DNA of 52,122 nucleotides from Anthoceros angustus (lineage: Eukaryota; Streptophyta; Anthocerotopsida; Anthocerotales; Anthocerotaceae): positions 1,737,220 through 1,789,341 of the forward strand of contig MU008167.1 in assembly GCA_010909165.1 (NCBI GenBank), in the 5' to 3' direction. Below the pieces are notes generated by a model, which worked only from the letters and a program-made list of their open reading frames with translations, searched no databases and was not told the origin of the DNA. The position numbers were made by a program, and so were the translations under genes. This document shows, in pieces, positions 21,805-33,420 of the stretch; the stretch's first letter is position 1; every line of letters begins with the position of its first letter.

Positions 21805-22169
21805 GAGGAAGAGGGAAGGAGAAGGAGGTCACTTGTTCCACAAGTGAAGGAGAGGAGGAGGAAGAGGGAAGGTAGGGGTCACCCTACCACGGTGGGAGGC
21901 AGCCCCGCCGTGGGAGGCGCCACCGGCGTGAGGAGGCAGCCTACGCGTGGGTCTGCAAGGAGGCAATGGATGCAAGTGCTATTGAGGCGATGGTAGGAGG
22001 CAAGTACACAGAGATGTTAAGGAGGAGGTTGTCTCCCTAGGAGAATGAAAAATCACAAAGAGGAGCTCAACCTACCAACATAAGTGCAGGAGCAAGGAGG
22101 TCACTTGTTCCACAAGTGAAGGAGAGGAGGATGAGTCCTCGCGCCAAAGGAAGGAGATGGCGCAGAAGC

Positions 22170-22300
22170 AAGGTAGGGGTCACCCTACCACGGTGATACC
22201 CTACCACAGTAGTCTGGGACTACCGTGGTGCTGCCACCCACGGTAGTCGCACTACGGTAGGGGCGGTACCTACGGGCGTGGGACTGGGGAGCCAGCCACG
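22170..22300. promoter_or_regulatory. Cluster of CCTACC/GGTAGG palindromes
   Basis: Several imperfect palindromes built on ccctaccacggtg, ctaccgtggtg and cacggtagtcg occur within 130 bp, and more lie elsewhere in the LTR. The cluster recurs at 29938-30045 and, inverted, at 40745-40850. ACCTACC-type words are known plant MYB (AC-element) sites, but a role here is inference; cruciform-prone repeat DNA is the simpler reading. Confidence 0.45.
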
Positions 22301-23185
22301 AAGGCCCGATTGAGGATGGAAGGGGGTCCAACATGCCCCTAAGATAGATGATAAGGTGGTTGAGGAGCAATGCCACCGGGAAGACCAAAGGCGGGGTATG
22401 GCCCGTGAAGAGGGGAGGGTAAGAAATTCCCTCACCCCACGGATAAGGGAGGAGCCAGCCAAGAGAGGAGACCAACGCAAAGAAGGCCCGGAGGAATTAG
22501 CGAGGTGACAACATCGGCAAATGGGGAGGAACCTTTGAAGACATGCTCCATGATAGGTATGGACAAATCAAACAGGAAAGGAGCAAAAAGGATCTCAAGG
22601 ACCATCACCGATGAGGAAGAGGGAAGGAGATAGGGACCAGACTACCATGGTAGGTAGTCACCTAGATGCGGACTACCGTAGGGTGCCCTTTGAAGGAGAG
22701 CGGTCGTCGGTGGAGGCTAGAAGATGGGCCATTCGAGTGCGGAAGGGGCGCGATTGCTGGATGGCAGAGGAATCGGCGCCGCCCAGAAAGAAGAAGGGCA
22801 GAAGGTACTTGCCCCAAAGGTCGGAAGGCGGAAGGTGGTGCCCCAAAAGTCATGAGGAGTCGAGGAGGCGGGAAGACCAGCAAAAAGGGAAGACCAGCAA
22901 AGGGGATGAGAAGACCAACCGAGGGAACCCGTTGCCACCCAGCAAGATAAGGACTGAGAATTGTCAATGACCATAAATGAGCTTTGGGGAATGGGAAGGA
23001 TAGGTGGTGTAGGTTGGCAACATTAAAGAGTGGCCATAGGTGAAGTTGCTAGAATAGAATTTACCTAGGATCAGAGAGTAGACTTAGATGCCAGGCCTTA
23101 AATGCTGGCGGTAGGAAATAATAGAATATTGGAAAAGGTGACCTGCAGTAGGGTCACCCAAGGGAGGTTGTATGTGGAAGGCCTC

Positions 23186-23195
23186 CTATAAGAGG
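23186..23195 (+). promoter_or_regulatory. Probable LTR core promoter (TATA)
   Basis: ctataagagg lies in a cctcctataagaggagg context about 850 bp before the LTR end. It is kept at 30922-30931, in the 36.6-kb LTR fragment and in the inverted LTR near 39970, which makes it the best TATA candidate. If right, U3 is about 4.3 kb long. Confidence 0.5.
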
Positions 23196-24040
23196 AGGAG
23201 GATTTCACAAAGTAAAGTATCATGTCTTGCGCTTCCACGCTCATCGAGTCCTTTGCCATTACAGAGGAATTTCGTGCCGGCTGTGAGCCAACACAGCGTC
23301 TGGTAGAGAGGAAGTCGCGGTGGTCGGAGTGCTTGGTGGAGGACTTGCTCGCTGCAAGTGCCTAAACGAGTTGCTCCCCTTGTGAATGGTTGCTGTGAAA
23401 TTGCTTTGCTTTGGGTGTGTGGCAAATGCCCAGAGAACTCTCGGCTTGAGGGTAGACTACAGGGAAAGACTCCCTGGAGGTTCTCATTGTCAGTGTGTCA
23501 AACTCATAGCAACCGCCCAAGGAAGAACTTGCTAGGCGGACCCCAGGCGGTTGTGCCGTAAGGGGCAGTCGAGCAAGAAGCCCGAACGAGGTTAGACTAG
23601 GAGGAAGAGGATGAGGAGATGAGAAGATGAGTAGAGGATTAGAGGTGTAGGTGTTAGTGGAAGGCCTGCTAAGGGACGAATCCCAAACTGCAAGTAAAGA
23701 GCGCTCCCGAGTGGAGAAGTAGGTCTTAGAAGTAGGGACGAAATCGCGGTGTGAACTGGGGTCCCAGGCGCCCGTGGTAGGCTCCTCTTGAGGCGGGACC
23801 TGCAATTGTGTTGTGTCGTTGTAGGTCGGAGGTTGTGATTTTAGCGTGCAAGTGGTGCAGGTGCAGAGGAGGGAGTGGGCGCCTTGCTCGTGGAATGAGA
23901 AGTGTCACTGCGGTAGCGATCGGGCATCACAAGGCCTCGAACTTTCACACAAGTCTCATGGGACGAACCCAACGTCAAGCGACGTGGGATAAGTGTGGCC
24001 GCTATAGTGGGAGGACCTGAGTGCCCTTCTCCCTACCACA

Positions 24041-26718
24041 TTTTTGGCCTGTCTTGTTGTTGAAAGGTTGAAGTTTTGTGGTTTCCATCGCTAGGCTGTA
24101 GAATGCTTGAGAAGGGACCGAGGTGACCATATGTTGTGAAGAAGGAACTTCCGCCTAAGTTGTCATAGGGGTGAATGGGTGAGACACTAAGGGTGTGATT
24201 TGCTTCCTTCTTAACGATCGTGGGTTGGAGGTCATGAGGATGCTTGCGCATGTCTAGTTGGGGAGGGAAGGAAGTAATTTACGTGTAGAGCAGATCGCCC
24301 TGCGCAAAGGATTTGTGTGGTGACGGAGAAATCATGTGTGTGAAAAGCTTAGTTGCTGTGCACAATGTGCAAAGGAAGAAGCGGAGGAGAGCTCTTGAGG
24401 AGGAAGCTACATGTGCTAACATCTTCGAGGTTCCGTTGAGGAAGAAGAGGTAGTTGTCTAAGAGCAGGAGGAGGTTGTGCTCACGGACAGAGAGGAAGGA
24501 GGTTGTTACCGAGGAGTTCGATTAAGGGTGAGGGTCAAGAATCCGAGCCAGCGGTTAGTAATTTCAAGTACATCTTCCGTTCCTGCAAGAGGAGGACTTT
24601 TTCGGTGTGGATTGTTGAGCTCTTCTAGCTCGAGTTTGTTGCTATAAGAGGAGGAAGGCAAGAGGGTGAGATTTGGAAGCGGAGAAGTTGGGGTACGAGA
24701 TCTAATGGCCGAGCTTTCAGGTCTTGATTATTGCCCAACTTGCTGCCCTTTCAACGATTGCTAGGAGGACTAAGGCGCGTGCCCAAGTCTGTCTGAGACA
24801 TCCCGCTTGCAGGCAGCATATTTGTTGCCAGACAGGGAGTTTCTTGGGATGTGTGCCCACAATTTTGTGGACGCCCTCGACCATGAGTGGAGGAAGTAGA
24901 GGTGGTGAGTCCCACCCCAGCAGGATGAGATTTGGGAGAAGCAACAAGGTGAAGATGCCGAGGCTTTTGAACTTTTGAACATGTGACGATGCGAATTTGG
25001 AAGCCTCAGATTGTCTCCAAATTTTCCTAGAGTGCTTGAGGTCATGAGAGTATAGTTGCGATGGGGCTGCACCACCGCTGCATTGGGATTATATGGGAAT
25101 TGTAGTTTTGAAACGATTGTGGCGAGCTATGCACATCATACGTTGGCGGTGGAGCACTCTGCGAAGGAAGAGGGGGAGTCTTTGTATGATTATGTAGAGG
25201 GATTTATGGTTACTTCAAGAGAGTACCACCACGTCCGGGAAGGAGTGACCTTTCCGATAAAAGTTCGGGAAGTTCGGGAATGTATGATGCTATAGAAGAC
25301 GAGAGCTAGAGTCCGTAAGATAGCAAGGATTTCTAAGTACCTAGGTGTAGAGGAGATGGTAGAGTTGAAGAGGTTGCAGGGGAACATCATGAATGAAGGT
25401 CTTATTTCTCGATCGAAAACGGCTTGAGGCCAGATGACCGATTTCCACGAGGAGTTGGTTGCCACGGCTTGGGTCAAAGGAGGAGGACGCGAGCATGTTG
25501 TAGACGGCCTAAGAATTGATCAGCAAGTCTTGTTGCCGGTAGAGAGGCCAAATGAGCAAGAAGGGAGTGTTGTGCGAAAAGCGCAGCAGGACAACTGGAA
25601 ATCCGAGAGAGGATAAGAGGGCCAGCATGGGCGCAAGGAGGAGGCTGGAATTCTCCTCAAGGTGAGCAGTCGAGGGCTGCAAGTGGAGGCCACACGTTGG
25701 CAAAGAAAGAAGCAAAACGGACATGAGAGCACCGCTTTTGAGCGACGGAAGGCCCCCACTTGGCGAGGTCAAGCCAGGCGCCATGAGGGGCCGAGGAGGA
25801 GAAGCCCTAGGGAGATGGACACAGAGGGCGAAGAAGGAGATGCGCTTCATGAAAGTTTGAGCTGCGAGAAGGAGAGTTGGCGGCAATCACCAAAATTCAC
25901 CATGGAGGTGCAGCAAGGCGAGGAGGTCGCCATGGGAGCACGAGCTGGACCTAGACACGAGGCTAGACCAGCAGGAATGGAAGAAATCAGAACGTTGTCG
26001 GAGGAGGAGCATGCAAACGGGCTGCAGGCTAAGAAACTTGCAGCATGGACAAAGCAGGGAGAAAATGGATGGAGCAACGCCGTCTGGGGCTGCTGGTAGG
26101 CGAGCTAGCAACAGGAAACGTGGTATGCTTGGAAGGAGAAGAACGTGGGCAAAGTTTAGGTGTGATTGGCTGCAGCAAGAGGTGTTGCAAGTAGAAGGGC
26201 CAAGTGTCCATGGAAGGGGTTTTGTGCAGGGTTTGCTGCAGGAGGTCAATCTAAGAGCTCGAGATGAAGCAAAGAAGTGGCAACATGTGTACAAGGAGAA
26301 CGAGGAGTGCTCTAAGGGTGAGCAGTCGAGGGCTGCGAGAGGCCATGATGGTGGCAAGGAGCGATGGAGAAATTGCGAAGAAATCGCAATTTGGAGGAAG
26401 GAGTTGCATATAGGGAGGAAGCTTTAGAAGGAAACCCAAATTCAAGAAACCAAAGGATAGGCATGATGGGAAGTTGAGGAAACAAGAGGCTATCGTGGCC
26501 GGGGATTTAGTTCTTCTATATGATAGCCGTTATATGGACTTCCCAAGGAAGCTTAGGTTGAGGTGGATGGAACCTTCTCAGGTGGTGGTAGTATATGTGA
26601 ATGGATCCGCAAGCTAAGTCGGATGGGGATTTGCCAACTATGGTGAATGGGTGGAAGATTAAGAAGTACCTTCAACCCGAGTACTGTTTGCGAGGACGCA
26701 AACAGTGAGGTGGGAGTA
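24041..26718 (+). pseudogene. Element C internal region (gag/pol remnants, no RT)
   Basis: 2.7 kb with broken plus-strand coding. At 25056-25295 a frame reads EEGESLYDYVEGF and EGVTFPIKVREVREC, possibly gag-like. At 25434-25680 DGLRIDQQVLLPVERPNEQE matches the RNase H-integrase spacer of the minus-strand gypsy at about 45480-45620. A charged helical region follows (25662-26430). At 26460-26700 GDLVLLYDSRYMDFPRKLRL matches the integrase tail of the same gypsy (43960-44290). No RT, RNase H or integrase core is seen, so this is a deletion derivative of that family. Confidence 0.65.
26705..26718 (+). promoter_or_regulatory. Polypurine tract of element C
   Basis: gtgaggtgggagta stands immediately before the 3' LTR (TGTGGAGCC). 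The minus-strand gypsy has the same kind of tract (GAGGAGGGAGTA) in the same place, supporting a shared family. Confidence 0.75.
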
Positions 26719-27618
26719 TGTGGAGCCAAAGTTTGGGCAACCAGCCCAAAGAGACGACAAGTTTGATTTTTTTTGGCTAGAACGATTGAAGAGGAGGAGC
26801 ATGCGAAATTTTCAGAATCTTGAAGCTGGAGTTGTAGGATATTGTTAGGAAGGCGAAGAGGATATCCGAGGAAGAAGAACGGGTCAAAACGACCCCCGAG
26901 GCAAGCGGGCTCCGAAGGCGGTGGTCGGCAGACTACCGTCGTGACCACACCGTAGGCGAGAGGAAGGCGGACTACCGGTAGGCTACGAGATCTTGGACAA
27001 AAGGGAAATTAGGATAGGGAGATATCCACTATATATGCCCACCAATAGTGGACTAGATAAATGGGAATATTAAAAGCTAGATTGGGCCGTTAGGAAACTA
27101 GGGGAAATAGTATCTTAGTATAAGAGGAATTGGGAAACTCAATCAACAGAAAAGGTGCCACGTGGTGCATATCCAAGGCGGAGAAGATTGGTAGTTACCA
27201 TTCCTAACCCCCAAGTTATCTTTATAATCACGCATGTGTGTAGGAGGTCACAACTTGAAGGTGAGGAAGCGCCAACTGGGAAGGCGCACACCAAGAGTCA
27301 GAAGAGCCCCACATGTTGCGTACGTGCGTGCGGGGATAGAGAAGAGGGGCAAGCTAGGCAAAGAGGAAAATAGGCAAGACAAGTAGGGGTGCAACAAGAA
27401 GAAGAAGGAAGGAAAGGGCCGGGTGGAAGGAAGAAGGCAATGCTTGCCGCCCAAAGGAGTGTTGGAAGAGCAAGGCATGTCAAAATTGAAGAGAAAATTA
27501 TGAGAAGGGACTCTCAACTTGCTAGAAGATGTAAGAACTGAACCTTAGAGAATTCCTTCTTTCAAATCACAGAATTGGAAACTCGTGGAAAAGCAAGGGT
27601 ATAAGAGCTAGGGGAATT

Positions 27619-27895
27619 GTGAGCAAGGGCGAGGTCAAGGCCGGTGTGTGTGTGGAAATTGCAAGGAGCTGGAAGGTTCTTGGCATCCATTCAAGATTGT
27701 CCATCTCGTGCCAAGCATGGAAAGACCATTGCCTTTATGTTGAAGAAGACACTGAGGACAAGCATCGTCAAGCGCGCATCAAGGCTGGAGGACTCGAAGG
27801 AAGAGGAGGAAGCAGGTAGAACCCGAGGGGTTGTCGAGGAGGAGGAAACCTCCATGAGCGAGCCCCAGAGGAGCTCAAGAGATGCAGCCGGATAG
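27619..27895 (+). pseudogene. LTR-embedded ORF 1 relic, 3' LTR copy
   Basis: Counterpart of 19866-20280. SKGEVKAG, the acidic tail and SEPQRSSRDAAG are kept, but the HPFEIVHL part is shifted in frame relative to the 5' LTR by small indels. Confidence 0.45.
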
Positions 27896-28349
27896 GGCCA
27901 AATGGTGTATAGGGAGACGCCTACCATGGTAGGTGCACACCCTACCGTGATAGGAACAACACGCATAAGGGTGAGTGGGGTACCCACCCCGGGTACCCAA
28001 AGACCGTGGGTAGGCAGCCTACGTTGGTAGGTAGGCAGCCTACAAGGGAATTGGAGTGCCTAGCACATGTTGCGCAGGTGAAGGCCACAAGGCGAAGGAT
28101 GAAGAGAGAAGAGAGCTGAGTTATGGTGCACCAATGCTAGTCATTTGCAAGAGGAGGCCATGGGCCGAAGCATGTGGAAGTACTTGCAGTGGAGTAATGA
28201 TGTGAGGATGGCATGATAGGGCCGTGTGCTGAACTAGGAGAGGCCATGGCAAGCTGAATTTACAGCTGGGCTACAAGATGGAGGTGGCACAACCACAGGA
28301 AGGCAGTATTGCAGATGGGCTGCAATATGGTGAAGGAATCGCAATGGGG

Positions 28350-28827
28350 TGTGCATCATGAAGGCAAAATTCGCAGTTGGGCTGCAAGTAGGTGTGAAGG
28401 GAGGTCGTTGTGGTGTCCGCGAGAATTGGGCAGCAAGGTAGGCTGATTCGAGAGTTGGTCAAGGAGTTCGCTAAGGAGAAATGGAGAATGGAGCTTGGTG
28501 AGGAGTTCAATAATGAAACACCAAAATGTATGGAAGATATGCACAAGGAACTTGGTGTGTTGGATATCTGTATAAGAACTCCAGTTAAGCGTCCTTGGGC
28601 GGATCAAGACTCGATGGGGTGCCTTTTGTGAGTATGAGCTTATATTTGCAAAAGACACAAGGGAGCGATTGGGAAAGTTCTTAGTAGGGGTTGCAGGCAC
28701 GCGCACGGATTTTGGAGGCTGAGGATTGAGCTTTTCCTTGGGTTTTGATGGGTAGGATGGTCTCTATGGGCGCCTAGGGCCAAGGAGATGCAGGAATGTT
28801 GCTCTTGCACAAGAGTGAAGGATTGAT
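28350..28827 (+). pseudogene. LTR-embedded ORF 2 relic, 3' LTR copy
   Basis: Counterpart of 20617-21076. The frame 28410-28631 is the best-preserved version (RIGQQGRLIRELVKEFAKEK, ELGEEFNNET, ELGVLDICIRTPVKRPWADQ) and continues after a frameshift into CEYELIFAKDTRE. Confidence 0.5.
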
Positions 28828-31790
28828 GACTTAAGAGCCTTCTTGGTGCAAACCAACTAGGGTCTTGAATTTGTGCAAGATGGATGGAAAGGATCCTTAG
28901 ATTCATGGTGGGGATTGATGGCTACGATAGAAATTAGAGGTTATGGGAGTGGCTGGGCTAAATAATGGATGGGATATGGCCACATGCTTGCAGAACCACT
29001 CAAATCTATGGCTGCAATTTAGGAGCTCTGTTGCTATAATTGTCGCATGAGAAGACCGGAGCGCTGCCTAAAAGTGCAGAGGGAGTGAGCTAGAGCTTGT
29101 GTGTGCGCCTCTGCTGTGTGTGCCTTCTTAAGAGTGATGCCATCTCCTCTTGGTGTTCTCTTTCTTGTGGCACCAATTTCTTGGGTCTTGGTGTGCCTTG
29201 GCTTGGTTTTGAGTGAATTTCTTATAAGAGGGATGTCCTTAGTGTTCTTGGTGCTTAGCTTGGTGTTTGTTCTCCTCATGGGATTGCTAAGAGCCAAGCT
29301 GCAAGGATGAGGCTGGTTCGGAGGAAGCCAGTGTGGATGCCGTGAAGGGTTTCAAGGCCAAGAAACCCCAACTCATGAAGCGCATGGTGGTAGTTTGAGT
29401 GTAAACCCATTGCCAAAAATATTGGGCGATGGCATGGTGTGTGTGGAGGCCTACAATAATTGTGAAGAGGAGGATGCTTGGGCCACACGATGATGATAGG
29501 GAGGCCCTCGTGCATTAAGCCGGGGCCTTAGATTTTGATGAGGTCACAAGCGATATGGACTCGAGGAGTTTGGAGAAGAAATGGCGAGAGGAGCCCATAG
29601 TGCCATAAGGAACAGGAGGGAAGAAGGCAACCTACCACGGTAGGGAGGCAGCCTACAGAGGGAGGCGCCTACCGCCGTGGCAGACCGAGGCGGGCAGCCT
29701 CAGGAGTCAAGGAGGCAATGGATGCAAGTGCTATTGAGGGAGAGCGATGGTAGGGAGGCAAGTACTTTGGCCCCACGAGATGTTAAGGAGGAGGTTGTCT
29801 CCCTAGGAGAATGAAAATCACAAAGAGGAGCTCAACCTACCAACATAAGTGCAGGAGCAAGGAGGTCACTTGTTCCACAAGTGAAGGAGAGGAGGATGAG
29901 TCCTCGGCCAAAGGAAGGAGATGGCGCGGGAAGCAGGTAGGGGGTCACCCTACCACGGTGGTGACCACCCCACTGTAGTCTGCCGACTACCGTGGTGGCT
30001 ACCACCCCGTAGTGCGGACTACGGGTAGGGGTACCACGCGTGGGACCGGAGCCAGCCACGAGGCTGAGGATGGAAGGCGGGGATCCACATGCCCCTAAGA
30101 TAGATGATAAGGTGGTTGAGAAGCCAGGAGGAAGAAGGCGGGGTATGGCCGTGAAGGGGAGAAGGGTAAGAAATTCCCTCACCCCACGGATAAGGGAGGA
30201 GCCAGGGGCCAGAGAGGAGACCAACGCAAAGAAGGCCCGGAGGAATTAGCGAGGTGACAACATCGGTCAAGAAATGGGGAGGAACCTTTGAAGACATGCT
30301 CCATGATAGGTATGGACAAATCAAACAACAGGAAGGAGCAAAAGGATCTCAACCCTGTGGACCATCACCGATGAGGAAGAGGGAAGGAGATAGGGAGACT
30401 ACCATGGTAGGTAGTCACCCTACCCGGTAGTCGCCGGACTACCTAGGGTGCCCTTTGAAGGAGCCGCGCGGTGGAGGCTAGAAGATGGGCCATTCGAGTG
30501 CGCGGGCGCGATTGCCCGGATGGCAAGAGGAATCGGGCGCCGAGCGAAGAAGGCGGTGCCCCAAAGGTCGGAAGGGGGAAGGTACTTGCCCTAAAAGTCA
30601 TGAGGGGTCAGAGGCTGGGGAAGACCAGCAGCAAAAAGGGGAAGACCAGCAGCAAAGGGGATGAGAAGACCAACAAGGGAACCCTGCCACCAGCAAGATA
30701 AGGACCGAGAATTGTCAATGACCATAAATGAGCTTTGGGGAATGGGAAGGATAGGTGGTGTAGGTTGGCAACATTAAAGAGTGGCCATAGGTGAAGTTGC
30801 TAGAATAGAATTTACCTAGGATCGAAGAGACTTAGATGGCCTTAAATCTGTAGGAATAATAGAATATTGGAAAAGGTGACTGCAGAGGGTCACCCAAGGG
30901 AGGTTGTATGTGGAAGGCCTCCTATAAGAGGAGGAGGATTTCACAAAGTAAAGTATCATGTCTTGCGCTTCCGCTCGAGTCCTTTGCCATTACAGAGGAA
31001 TTTCGTGCGTGAGCCAACACGTCAGTAGAGGAAGTCGCGGTGGTCGAGTGCTTGGTGGAGGACTTGCTCGCTGCAAGTGCCTAAACGAGTTGCTCCCCTT
31101 GTGAATGGTTGCTGTGAAATTGCTTTGCTTTGGGTGTGTGGCAAATGCCCAGAGAACTCTCGGCTTGAGGGTAGACTACAGGGAAAGACTCCCTGGAGGT
31201 TCTCGCTGTCTGGTGTCAAACTCATAGCAACCGGCCCAAGGAAGAACTTGCTGGTGGAGGCGGACCCCAGGCAGTTGTGCCGTAAGGGCGAGTCGAAACC
31301 AGTAAGCCCGAACTGAGGTTAGACTAGGAGGAAGAGGATGAGGAGATGAGAAGATGAGTAGAGGATTAGAGGTGTAGGTGTTAGTGGAAGGCCACAGGCA
31401 GAGCCTAAGGGACGAATCCCAAATGCAAGTAAGCGCTCACAGGTGGAGTGGTCTTAAGTAGGGACGAAATCGCGGTGTGAACCGGGGGTCCCACAGGCGC
31501 CCGTGATAGGCTCCTGCTGAGGCGGGACACCTGGTTGTGTTGTGTCGTTGTGGGTCGGAGGTTGTGATTTTGAGGCGGTGCAAGTGGTGCGGCTGTGAGA
31601 GGAGAGTAGAGGCGCCTTGCTCGTGGAGAAGGCTGAGAAGTGTGTCCGCAGTGGCGATCGGGCATCACAAGGACCTCGAACTTTCACACAAGTCTCATGG
31701 GACGAAACCCAACGTACGAAGCGACAGTGGGATAAGTGTGGCCGCTATAGTGGGAGGACCTCGGGAGTGCCCCGGATTCTCCCTACCACA

Positions 31791-31795
31791 TACAC
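31791..31795. repeat. Target-site duplication TACAC, right copy
   Basis: Follows the terminal ACCACA of element C and matches 18910-18914. The 39 bases after it continue the interrupted minus-strand ORF locus (compare 42910-42940). Confidence 0.88.
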
Positions 31796-32239
31796 CCATC
31801 CCAATTGGATGTTATCCTCCTCCGTCCATTGCCTTGTGAAATGCAAAAGTTTGGGCCCTTTATTTTTTTTTTGGTTAGAATTGACAAAACTTGGATCAAA
31901 ACGGACTCGGAAAAGTGCCAAAAGAATTTGCTAGGTATTTCTTTGTGGAAGCTCAGACGCAAGTGAGTGCAAGTAGAGATCTAGGTAGAGGCAAACCACT
32001 TGCATGCAGGAAGGGAGTTGCATATAGGGAGGAAGCGAGTGTGAATGATGTGGCAGAGGCAGCCCCTACACAAGGGAAAGATGGGTAAGAAGGGTATGTT
32101 GTCCAATAGATATAGGGCATGGCATTCCCTACCATAGGGAGGTGCACCCTACGTGGGGTAGGTGTAGGGTGGTAGCTGGCCCTACAAGAATGGAGAGGGG
32201 CTCCCTACATGGATAGTTTAAGCCAGTTCTAGAGTGTCA

Positions 32240-32640
32240 AAAGCTAGTCCTACAAAGATGAGACGTAGGGTGACAAAGGTGACCCTACATAGATAGGTCA
32301 TGGGTCCCTGCATGTATGTATGTGGGTAAGACGACACCGTGTCCCTACACGAGGGAGTAAGTAGGGGGAGCGCTCTACATGTGGATGGAGAGGCTCTTTT
32401 GGTAGATAGTATGTAGGGTGGCAAGGGTGACCCTACATAGATGAGACGTAGGGTGGCAAGGGTGACCCTACATAGATGAGGTGTAGGGTGGCAAGGGTGA
32501 CCCTACATAAATGAGGCGTGGGGTGGCAAGGGCCTACATAGATGAGGCTTAGGATGATAAGGGTGACCATACATAGATAGGACGTAGGGTGGCAGGGGCT
32601 CCCTACGGACGGTAGTTGGGGAGATAGGTAGGTAGGATGA
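32240..32640. repeat. About 35-bp tandem array with self-complementary units
   Basis: Best units run from 32413 (gtagggtggcaagggtgacc and on), about five near-perfect copies with degenerate ones on each side. Within each unit gtagggt and accctac are inverted around 10 bases, so each unit can fold. A related array lies at 51520-51645. Confidence 0.82.
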
Positions 32641-33420
32641 GAGGTCTTCCTACCGTAAGGAGTGGTGAGGACTCCCTGGGCAGTGGAAGTGGGGTGCGAC
32701 ACCCTACTTGGATACCTTGGGAAGCAAGCTTTCCATATTAGGCGAGTTCCAACCTAGGAAGTTGTTAAAAGGATTGTATATGCAAGCTTGTGGATAAATA
32801 GGATATATTAGGAATAATAGAATATAAATATGTAGGAATAGTGTAGGGTGCTTTTAACATATAGGGCTGCTAAATAGAGGATGGTGGAAATGGTGCCACA
32901 TGGCAAGGAATCAACGGCCTAGTTTCACTGTCACTACCAAAGGGCCATGCGAGCTGGGTGTGTAGGGAGTGGCACCTAGGAAGCCTGCGAGGAATCGCGA
33001 GGAAGAGCTTGTGCATGCAAGGGAAAGCTAGGGCAAGGACTCGGTGAGAACGCGGTGCCCATGTGTATGCAAGGAGAAGGAGGTGTGCGTGCATAAGAAG
33101 TTGTGTGTGAAGGAATTTGAAGCACAACTGTGAAGAGGGCAGCGGCGTTGAATTTTTTGTGCCTAGGACCTTGCAAGTGAGGGATTTAGGCGCATAAGGA
33201 GCTGTATGCTATGAGGACATCAAGTTTGAGCTAGGTATGACTGTGGAGTGAAGAGGAAGTAAGTGGAAAAGGGCTGAAGTTGCTCTCTTAGTGGATTTTG
33301 TGTGGCAAGTAAAGAAAGCTTGCAATTGTGTGTAGAAACTGAGGTGACAACTGGGTAGAAAAGAGCAAGTGGGTGTGCCCAAGCTTGTCTTGTTTGTGCA
33401 ATTATCTTGAAGGGTGCAAG
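32641..33420. other. LTR sequence between array and ORF
   Basis: No gene. Parts (32690-33060) match 51650-51860 (aagcaagctttcca, gatggtggaaatggtgcca), so this belongs to the same LTR family. No primer-binding site or LTR end is recognisable before the ORF, which argues that the ORF lies inside the LTR. Confidence 0.4.

Larger units (their letters stand above)
18915..24040 (+). mobile_element. Element C 5' LTR (5,126 bp)
   Basis: Starts TGTGGAACGCAAAAGTTTGG and ends TTCTCCCTACCACA. Contains ORF relics (19866-20280, 20617-21076), three copies of a TATA-bearing 34-bp unit (21703-21804), clusters of CCTACC/GGTAGG palindromes (19120-19210, 20170-20290, 21880-21960, 22170-22300, 22640-22690) and a probable core promoter at 23186. 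The region from about 23700 to the end is shared with other LTRs in the window. No standard tRNA primer site is evident in the bases after 24040 (tttttggcctgtc). Confidence 0.88.
18915..31790 (+). mobile_element. Element C: complete LTR retroelement with 5.1-kb LTRs
   Basis: 12,876 bp bounded by TG...CA long direct repeats (18915-24040 and 26719-31790), with 2,678 bp between them, a polypurine tract next to the 3' LTR and a 5-bp TACAC target duplication. The internal part keeps integrase-tail-like coding related to the Ty3/gypsy element at 43950-47345 but has no RT, RNase H or integrase core, so it is non-autonomous and would need proteins from such a partner. LTRs nearly twice as long as the internal region are unusual. 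Confidence 0.9.
26719..31790 (+). mobile_element. Element C 3' LTR (5,072 bp)
   Basis: Direct repeat of 18915-24040 with the same start, end, TATA (30922-30931), palindrome clusters (26920-26990, 27910-28030, 29620-29700, 29938-30045, 30395-30450) and ORF relics. Main structural difference: 29470-29640 replaces the 34-bp tandem units of the 5' LTR. Most other differences are short indels at CG/CHG words. Confidence 0.88.

Noticed and set aside
18915-24040. Dating element C from LTR divergence
   Set aside because: The differences are mainly indels at CG/CHG words that may be sequencing errors, so any age estimate would be misleading.
24041-24060. Primer-binding site after the 5' LTR of element C
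   Set aside because: tttttggcctgtc does not match the initiator-Met consensus or another tRNA end that I can recognise with confidence.
32240-32640. Interstitial telomere repeat (tagggt words)
   Set aside because: The unit is about 35 bp and lacks the plant TTTAGGG periodicity.
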